NCBI GenBank assembly: GCA_039934475.1
Contig: JBDTMC010000284.1
Span: 1 to 10,211 of the forward strand
Length of the DNA stretch: 10,211 nucleotides
Source: JBDTMC01 sp039934475
GTDB taxonomy: Bacteria > Acidobacteriota > Terriglobia > Bryobacterales > Bryobacteraceae
Direction of reading: 5' to 3'
Shown here: positions 5,844 through 10,211 of the stretch, in pieces
Numbering within the stretch: position 1 is the stretch's first letter
How the letters are laid out: each line of letters begins with the position of its first letter
Program-made: the position numbers and the translations under genes
Notes under the pieces: model-generated
What the model was told of the DNA's origin: nothing
The model's input: only the letters and a program-made list of their open reading frames with translations
Databases searched by the model: none

Positions 5844-8054
5844 ATGCCGACTTACACTCTTCCCTTGTTTCTACTTTCAGGACTTGCTATTGCAGCGTCC
5901 GCGTCTCCTTCGGTGACCTATTCCACTTACTTGCGTGACAGCTTCACGCCCAAGGCGATCGTCACGGATTCCTCGGGCAACATCTACATGGCGGGGGATG
6001 CCGTGGTGGATCCGGCGACCTCGCAGAGCACGGTTCTAGTGGTGAAGCTGAACCCTGAAGGCAGCCAATACGTGTATGTCCGCTACATCGGCGGATCGGT
6101 GAAGGATTCCGCCAACGCGATTGCGGTGGATGCCGCGGGAAATTTGTACGTCGCAGGCGCGACTGCTTCGCCGGACTTCCCGGTCACCAATGGCGGCAAC
6201 CTGGGAACGGCGCCCACTGGCCTCAGCAGCCAGCGATCCTTTGTCACCAAGCTCGACCCAAGCGGCGATATTGTCTTCTCCGCTTTGCTCGGCGGGTCAG
6301 CGGGCAGCGCAGCACAGGCGGTTGCTGTGAGCGCAGCGGGCCAAGTGATTGTGAGCGGGTCCGTTAGCGATGGTGCGGGACCGGCGTTTCCCTCAACCAT
6401 GGGCGCTTACCACATCGCGGCTACGGCGAATCATCCCTATCTGCTGGCGCTGGATCCGACCGGCAAGACGGTCGTATTTTCCGCTACGGGAATCGGTGGC
6501 AGCGCGCTAGCGATCGATGCCGCGGGTAACATCTTTGTTGCCGGCACTACCTACCTACTCGACTATCCGACCACGCCGGGATCGTATCAACCCATATTCC
6601 CGGTATTCACAATTTGCACCAGCGCTCCCTGCACGGGACAGTTTCAAGGCGCCAATCAGTATGTGACGAAGGTGGACCCCACCGGCTCCACGCTGATCTA
6701 CTCGACCTCAGTTTCGGGGATGGGGAACACCACAAACGGAGGACTCGCCGTAGACGCCGCCGGCAATGCTTACCTCACGGGCTATGCGGGCGCGACTTAT
6801 CCCTACAGCGTGACGCCGCCAACGATACCGGTTGGCCCGGTCAATTCGATTTTCTTCTTCGAACTACCGTTCCTCTCGAAACTCGATTCTGCCGGCAAGA
6901 CTCTGCTGTTCTCAGTGCCCGTTGGGGGCTCCGGCGTGCAGTTAGATTCGCACGGCCCGGTCTATGTCAGCGGCGGGGCAGGCGGTGGGTTCGCGGGACC
7001 ATTTGGCATCGCCAATAACCTGCCGGTGCTGGCGAACGTGCCGTCGCAGTGCCTGCCCAATAATGCGGGCATCTACCGCGTGGCGTACGTTGCGCAGGCC
7101 GACGGCACGACGGGAGAAGTGATGGGGTCACAGTTCATCGGGGGGTCAACACTGGCGACAACCGGCCTCGCGTTGTCAGGCAGCACGGCGTGGATGGCCG
7201 GGACCACGACGCTGGCCGATTTCCCGCTCACACCCAACGCGGTTACGCTGCCCCGCTTCACACCGGCTCCGCTGTTGGGCGCGTACCTCGGTGCCGTCGA
7301 TTTCTCCCAACCAAGCCCGCCGGCAGGAACGCCACAGATCGCCTGTATCGTCGATGCCGCGGGTCTGGTTCCTGTGGGTGCCTCCCCGCGCTACCAGTTA
7401 CTGACGATCTTCGGATCCGGACTAGGCCCGGCGGAGGGTGTCGGGGCTCACGACAATGGAACGACGCTGCTGGGCGGAGTCAGTATCGACGTCGATTCTG
7501 TGTCTGCGCCTCTGCTTTACGTTTCCTCAACGCAGATCAACTTCGCGGTGCCGCTGGTGGATCCGTCGTTGTCTCTCGCGGCGATGAAGGTGACTGTGGG
7601 CAACGCCAGTTCAGCGGTGCGTCAACTTCCATTGACCTACTCCTCGAACCCAAGCCTTTTCCCGAGTGGCGCGCCGGCGGTGGTTGGTTCGTTCGGTTCC
7701 GCGGTGCTCGCCTATAACGCAGATGGCACGATCAATTCGGCGACGAACCCGGCGGCACTCGGATCGGCTGTTTCGGTATTTGCCAACGGACTCGCGCCGG
7801 ACCCGCGGTTCAACAACGCTCCGCTTGTGCTCTCAACGAATAACGGATGGTCTGTGGATGGCACGACGCTGGTGAATCCGTTCGTGGTGCGGGTGGACCT
7901 TCAGACCCCTTCGGCGCTGGTGAATAACTTCAGCTGCGCTAGTGATTCGGTGTGCGCAGCCAGTTTCACTCTTTGGGACGTGGGCTTTGTGTCGCTGGGC
8001 GAGTTCATCGCAGGTGGACCGGCGTTCGGGGGTGTGGTGTACGTCAGGCGATAG
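5844..8054 (+). CDS. Exported SBBP-repeat beta-propeller protein with C-terminal TIGR03437-like domain
   Basis: This 736-residue protein starts with a Sec signal peptide (about residues 1-20, cut near ASA-SPS). Residues 25-490 contain seven copies of a degenerate unit of the form A-x-A-V-D-A-A-G-N-x-Y-V-A-G, at about 38, 92, 159, 221, 300, 364 and 440, spaced 54-79 residues apart. Most are preceded or followed by V-T-K-L-D-P-x-G turns (66, 134, 200, 274, 344) and some by DFP-x-T (111, 459). These are SBBP repeats and suggest a seven-bladed propeller. From about residue 499 a separate domain begins: IVDAAG, LLTIFGSGLGP at 519-529, LGGVSIDV at 543-550 and APLLYVSSTQINFAVPL at 555-571. This is the TIGR03437 pattern abundant in Solibacter. 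The role is unknown; an extracellular or cell-surface binding protein is likely. Cys pairs (258/263 and 698/704) could form disulfides outside the cytoplasm. Confidence 0.9.
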   Translation: MPTYTLPLFLLSGLAIAASASPSVTYSTYLRDSFTPKAIVTDSSGNIYMAGDAVVDPATSQSTVLVVKLNPEGSQYVYVRYIGGSVKDSANAIAVDAAGNLYVAGATASPDFPVTNGGNLGTAPTGLSSQRSFVTKLDPSGDIVFSALLGGSAGSAAQAVAVSAAGQVIVSGSVSDGAGPAFPSTMGAYHIAATANHPYLLALDPTGKTVVFSATGIGGSALAIDAAGNIFVAGTTYLLDYPTTPGSYQPIFPVFTICTSAPCTGQFQGANQYVTKVDPTGSTLIYSTSVSGMGNTTNGGLAVDAAGNAYLTGYAGATYPYSVTPPTIPVGPVNSIFFFELPFLSKLDSAGKTLLFSVPVGGSGVQLDSHGPVYVSGGAGGGFAGPFGIANNLPVLANVPSQCLPNNAGIYRVAYVAQADGTTGEVMGSQFIGGSTLATTGLALSGSTAWMAGTTTLADFPLTPNAVTLPRFTPAPLLGAYLGAVDFSQPSPPAGTPQIACIVDAAGLVPVGASPRYQLLTIFGSGLGPAEGVGAHDNGTTLLGGVSIDVDSVSAPLLYVSSTQINFAVPLVDPSLSLAAMKVTVGNASSAVRQLPLTYSSNPSLFPSGAPAVVGSFGSAVLAYNADGTINSATNPAALGSAVSVFANGLAPDPRFNNAPLVLSTNNGWSVDGTTLVNPFVVRVDLQTPSALVNNFSCASDSVCAASFTLWDVGFVSLGEFIAGGPAFGGVVYVRR

Positions 8055-8077
8055 GTTGCGCGGATACACTGGAGGGC

Positions 8078-8776
8078 ATGGCTTCGTGGAACGATCTGCC
8101 GCGAGAGCGGCTGCTGGCGGATGTCTCATTGTGGTCCGCCGATTTGTCGCGGCTTGGGGATTCGATTGAGGCGGTGGATTGGTTCGCCGACTCGTATCAC
8201 TTTGACGTCGCCGATGCGCACTTCACGCCGACCTTGTTGTTCTTCCCGGATTTACTAGCGGCGCTGCGCCCAGCCACTGCGCGGCCTTTCCATGTGCACT
8301 TAATGGCGGAAAAGCCCACCGCCCTGATTCCGGCTTTTGTGGAGGCGGGGGCGGATGTGATCACGATCCACGCGGAGAACGGCGATACCGAGATTCATGG
8401 GGCGCTGGAGATGATCAGCGCGGCGGGGAAACAGGCCGGGTTGGCTTTAAGCCTGGAGACTCCCGTTGACGCTTCCTCTCCGTGGCTGCGCGATATCGAC
8501 GTCCTGCTGCTGTTGGGCACTCGCTTGGGCGTGAAGGGTCAGGGCCTGGACGCGGCGGCGGTGGGACGGATGCGGCAGGCGAGTGCTCTGCTGCAGTCCT
8601 ATGGACGGCGCGATGCGGTGCGACTGGTGGCGGATGGCGCAATCCGGACGGAGACGGTTCCACTGCTTCACGCGGCTGGGGCCGACGTCATTGTGCCGGG
8701 GTCGCTGGTATTCGGATCGCCAGCCATCGCGTCCTTGTTCGAGTGGCTGCATGGATTGCCGGGAGAAGCCGTGTGA
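8078..8776 (+). CDS. Divergent ribulose-phosphate 3-epimerase family protein
   Basis: From ATG 8078 the product has 232 residues, the normal length for this cytoplasmic TIM-barrel family. Family blocks are SLWSADLSRLGDSI (17-30), YHFDVADAHFTPTL (40-53), FHVHLMAEKP (71-80), AGADVITIHAE (90-100) and DGAI...AGADVIVPGSLVFG (186-213). The metal-binding residues His41, Asp43, His74 and Asp186 are all present; Asp43 and Asp186 are the usual catalytic acids. However, the ISPS start is replaced by DVSLWS, the N-P-x-T-P segment by S-L-E-T-P, and the flexible loop N-P-G-F-G-G-Q by T-R-L-G-V-K-G-Q. Asp-Gly-Gly also becomes Asp-Gly-Ala. It is therefore probably a paralogue with another sugar or sugar phosphate as substrate, not the housekeeping Rpe. 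The Shine-Dalgarno GGAGG (8071-8075) is only 2 nt from the ATG, unusually close. It is 23 bp after the SBBP gene and overlaps the kinase gene by 4 bases. Confidence 0.87.
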   Translation: MASWNDLPRERLLADVSLWSADLSRLGDSIEAVDWFADSYHFDVADAHFTPTLLFFPDLLAALRPATARPFHVHLMAEKPTALIPAFVEAGADVITIHAENGDTEIHGALEMISAAGKQAGLALSLETPVDASSPWLRDIDVLLLLGTRLGVKGQGLDAAAVGRMRQASALLQSYGRRDAVRLVADGAIRTETVPLLHAAGADVIVPGSLVFGSPAIASLFEWLHGLPGEAV

Positions 8777-9297
8777 TCGTGCTGTTTGCCGGGCTGCCGG
8801 GCACGGGCAAGTCCACAGTGGCGACGGAACTGGCGAGGCAAATGGACGGCGTGGTCTTAAACAAAGACCGGGTACGGGCGGCGCTGTTCCCCGCCCCGTT
8901 TGTGGAGTATTCCACCGAGCAGGACGATTTCTGCATCGGCGTCTTGCTGCAGGCGGCGGGTTATTTACTGGCCCGGCAACCCCGACTGGCGGTCTTCATC
9001 GACGGTCGTGTGTTTTCCAAGAACTATCAAGTGGTACAAGTTCGCGATGCGGTGTCACTTTTGGTGACGACTTTTCGCATTATTGAATGCGTCTGTTCGG
9101 AGGATACGGCGCGGCGGCGCCTGGAGCGCGATGTAGACGCTGGGGAACATCCGGCGAAGAACCGCGATTTCCGGCTGTACCTTCGGCTGCGGGAGGCGAT
9201 GGAGCCTATTCCCGAGCCGAAGCTGGTGCTGGATACGGACCGGCGACTGGAGGAGAGCGTGCGGGAGGCCGCCGCTTTCCTCGCCGTCGCGCGATAA
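8773..9297 (+). CDS. Small P-loop kinase / AAA_33-type ATPase
   Basis: The frame is open further upstream, but homology begins at GTG 8773, which overlaps the epimerase stop as GTGA and has GGGAG 7 nt upstream. This gives 174 residues, the usual size of a single-domain small-molecule kinase. Walker A is G7-LPGTGKS-T15 directly after the first strand. VVLNKDRVRAALF (27-39) matches the D-x-D/KDR substrate-side motif of AAA_33 and gluconate-kinase-like enzymes. VFIDGRVF (74-81) supplies the Walker-B-like Asp77. The Arg cluster at 114-119 (RRRLER) is a likely LID region. The family phosphorylates sugars, nucleosides, antibiotics or RNA ends, so the substrate is open. Overlap with a sugar epimerase paralogue suggests a sugar or polyol kinase in the same pathway. 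The next gene, dnaG, follows after 11 bp. Confidence 0.85.
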   Translation: MIVLFAGLPGTGKSTVATELARQMDGVVLNKDRVRAALFPAPFVEYSTEQDDFCIGVLLQAAGYLLARQPRLAVFIDGRVFSKNYQVVQVRDAVSLLVTTFRIIECVCSEDTARRRLERDVDAGEHPAKNRDFRLYLRLREAMEPIPEPKLVLDTDRRLEESVREAAAFLAVAR

Positions 9298-9308
9298 TTG
9301 AGTCGCCC

Positions 9309-10211
9309 ATGGAGTTTGTTGAACAACTGAAGTCGTCGGTGGATATCGTCACAGTGGTGGGCGAGTATGTGCGGCTGCGGAAGGCGGGAACGCGGTGGGT
9401 TGGGTTGTGCCCGTTCCACAACGAGAAGAGTCCCTCGTTTGGGGTGAACACAACGCATCAGTTCTACAAATGCTTTGGCTGCGGCGCGGGCGGCGATGTC
9501 CTGAAGTTCGTGATGGAAGTGGAGCGGGTCACCTTCTTCGAAGCGCTGAAGATGCTTTCCGAGCGCTACGGAATTCCTATGCCCAAGCGGCAGGAATTTT
9601 CCGATCCGGAGAGCCGGCGGCGAAGTTCGCTGTTTGATTTGCACGAACTGGCGGCTGATATTTTTCGTGCGAACCTGGCGGCCGGGAATGGCGGGGCGGC
9701 ACGCGGCTACCTGGCCAAACGGGGTGTATCGCAGCAAACGGCCACCGAGTTCGGCTTGGGCTTGAGCGAGCGTTCCGGAAATGGACTGCTGCGTGCCATG
9801 GAAGGCAAAGGGTTTAGCGAGGAACAACTGGAGCAATCGGGTTTGTTCTCGCGGCGCGAGGGAGGCGGGCTATTCGACCGCTTTCGGGGACGATTGATGT
9901 TTCCGATTCACAACGAATCGGGCAAGACGATCGGCTTCGGCGGGCGGGCGCTGGCTGCGGACGACGAACCAAAGTATCTGAATTCTCCCAAAACAGATCT
10001 GTATGACAAGGGTTATGTCCTATACAACCTGCACCGGGCGAAGGGACCTGTACGGAAAGCGGATCGCGTGGTGCTGGTGGAAGGGTATATGGATGTGATC
10101 GGCGTTTCCGCGGCGGGTGTGCAGGAAGTGGTGGCGAGCTGCGGCACGGCACTAACCAACACCCAGGTGCGGGCGTTGAAACGGCATTCGGAGAAAGTTG
10201 TAGTGAACTTC
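9309..10211 (+). CDS. dnaG: DNA primase DnaG (N-terminal 301 residues; 3' end outside the window)
   Basis: This is the replicative primase, which makes RNA primers for lagging-strand synthesis with the DnaB helicase. The frame is open from ATG 9309 to the window end. The N-terminus FVEQLKSSVDIVTVVGEYV is typical of DnaG. The CHC2 zinc ribbon is complete: C34-x2-H37-x17-C55-x2-C58. The RNA-polymerase-like core shows RFRGRLMFPIHN (191-202), GFGGRAL (209-215) and YLNSPKTDLYDKG (223-235). The TOPRIM catalytic motif VEGYMDVI is at 257-264, with Glu258 as the key acid. The window ends at VVVNF, just before the expected Asp-x-Asp TOPRIM motif, so the rest of that domain and the helicase-binding domain lie outside. 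No strong Shine-Dalgarno is seen; the kinase stop is 11 bp upstream, so translational coupling is possible. Confidence 0.97.
   Translation, partial: MEFVEQLKSSVDIVTVVGEYVRLRKAGTRWVGLCPFHNEKSPSFGVNTTHQFYKCFGCGAGGDVLKFVMEVERVTFFEALKMLSERYGIPMPKRQEFSDPESRRRSSLFDLHELAADIFRANLAAGNGGAARGYLAKRGVSQQTATEFGLGLSERSGNGLLRAMEGKGFSEEQLEQSGLFSRREGGGLFDRFRGRLMFPIHNESGKTIGFGGRALAADDEPKYLNSPKTDLYDKGYVLYNLHRAKGPVRKADRVVLVEGYMDVIGVSAAGVQEVVASCGTALTNTQVRALKRHSEKVVVNF

Noticed and set aside
8482..8772. N-terminal extension of the kinase frame
   Set aside because: It overlaps the epimerase coding sequence in another frame, is Gly/Arg-rich, and the P-loop domain starts right after GTG 8773.
9027..9836. Minus-strand ORF of 269 codons
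   Set aside because: It is antisense to the kinase end and the dnaG start, has low-complexity Arg/Ser/His content and no recognisable motif.

Overview
The window looks like a stretch of chromosome from a GC-rich acidobacterium, most likely of the Solibacter/Bryobacter group. The main evidence is the large secreted SBBP-type beta-propeller protein ending in a TIGR03437-like domain, a C-terminal domain known chiefly from Solibacter usitatus. The proline dehydrogenase, the Cys-rich PHP protein and the small DUF4845-like membrane protein also resemble acidobacterial relatives. This assignment comes from remembered family features, not from a search. The window holds ten protein genes, two of them cut by the window ends, and is almost fully coding. 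The longest gene-free stretch is 210 bases (1294-1503). I see no rRNA, tRNA, CRISPR array, insertion sequence or prophage gene.

Left part (1-2924, all minus strand). A monofunctional proline dehydrogenase (379-1293) is followed, with no base between stop and start, by a small single-pass membrane protein that runs off the left edge (1-378). Upstream of proline dehydrogenase is an intergenic region with a 13-bp inverted repeat. Next comes a two-gene operon read right to left: a PHP-domain phosphoesterase with a C-terminal membrane segment (2037-2924) and a PAP2 phosphatase (1504-2040), joined by a 4-base ATGA overlap.

Centre (2925-5710). An 85-bp region separates the PHP/PAP2 operon from a divergent glycosyltransferase of the MGDG-synthase/MurG fold (best start GTG at 3010). 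PAP2 can make diacylglycerol and this glycosyltransferase family commonly glycosylates it, so the three genes may form a membrane-lipid module; this is inference. The glycosyltransferase meets a convergent secreted SnoaL/DUF4440-like protein (4173-4607), and their stop codons share one CTAG. Only 14 bp beyond its start, a Tat-exported sugar isomerase/epimerase-like TIM barrel (4622-5710) runs the other way.

Right part (5711-10211, all plus strand). After a 133-bp gap with a plausible promoter comes the 736-residue SBBP/TIGR03437 exported protein. It is followed by a divergent ribulose-phosphate 3-epimerase paralogue (8078-8776), a small P-loop kinase (8773-9297) that overlaps it by GTGA, and the first 301 codons of DNA primase dnaG (9309 to the window end). 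The epimerase keeps its metal ligands but has lost the usual phosphate-loop sequences. It and the overlapping kinase are the best candidates for an undescribed small pathway here, placed directly ahead of a replication gene.
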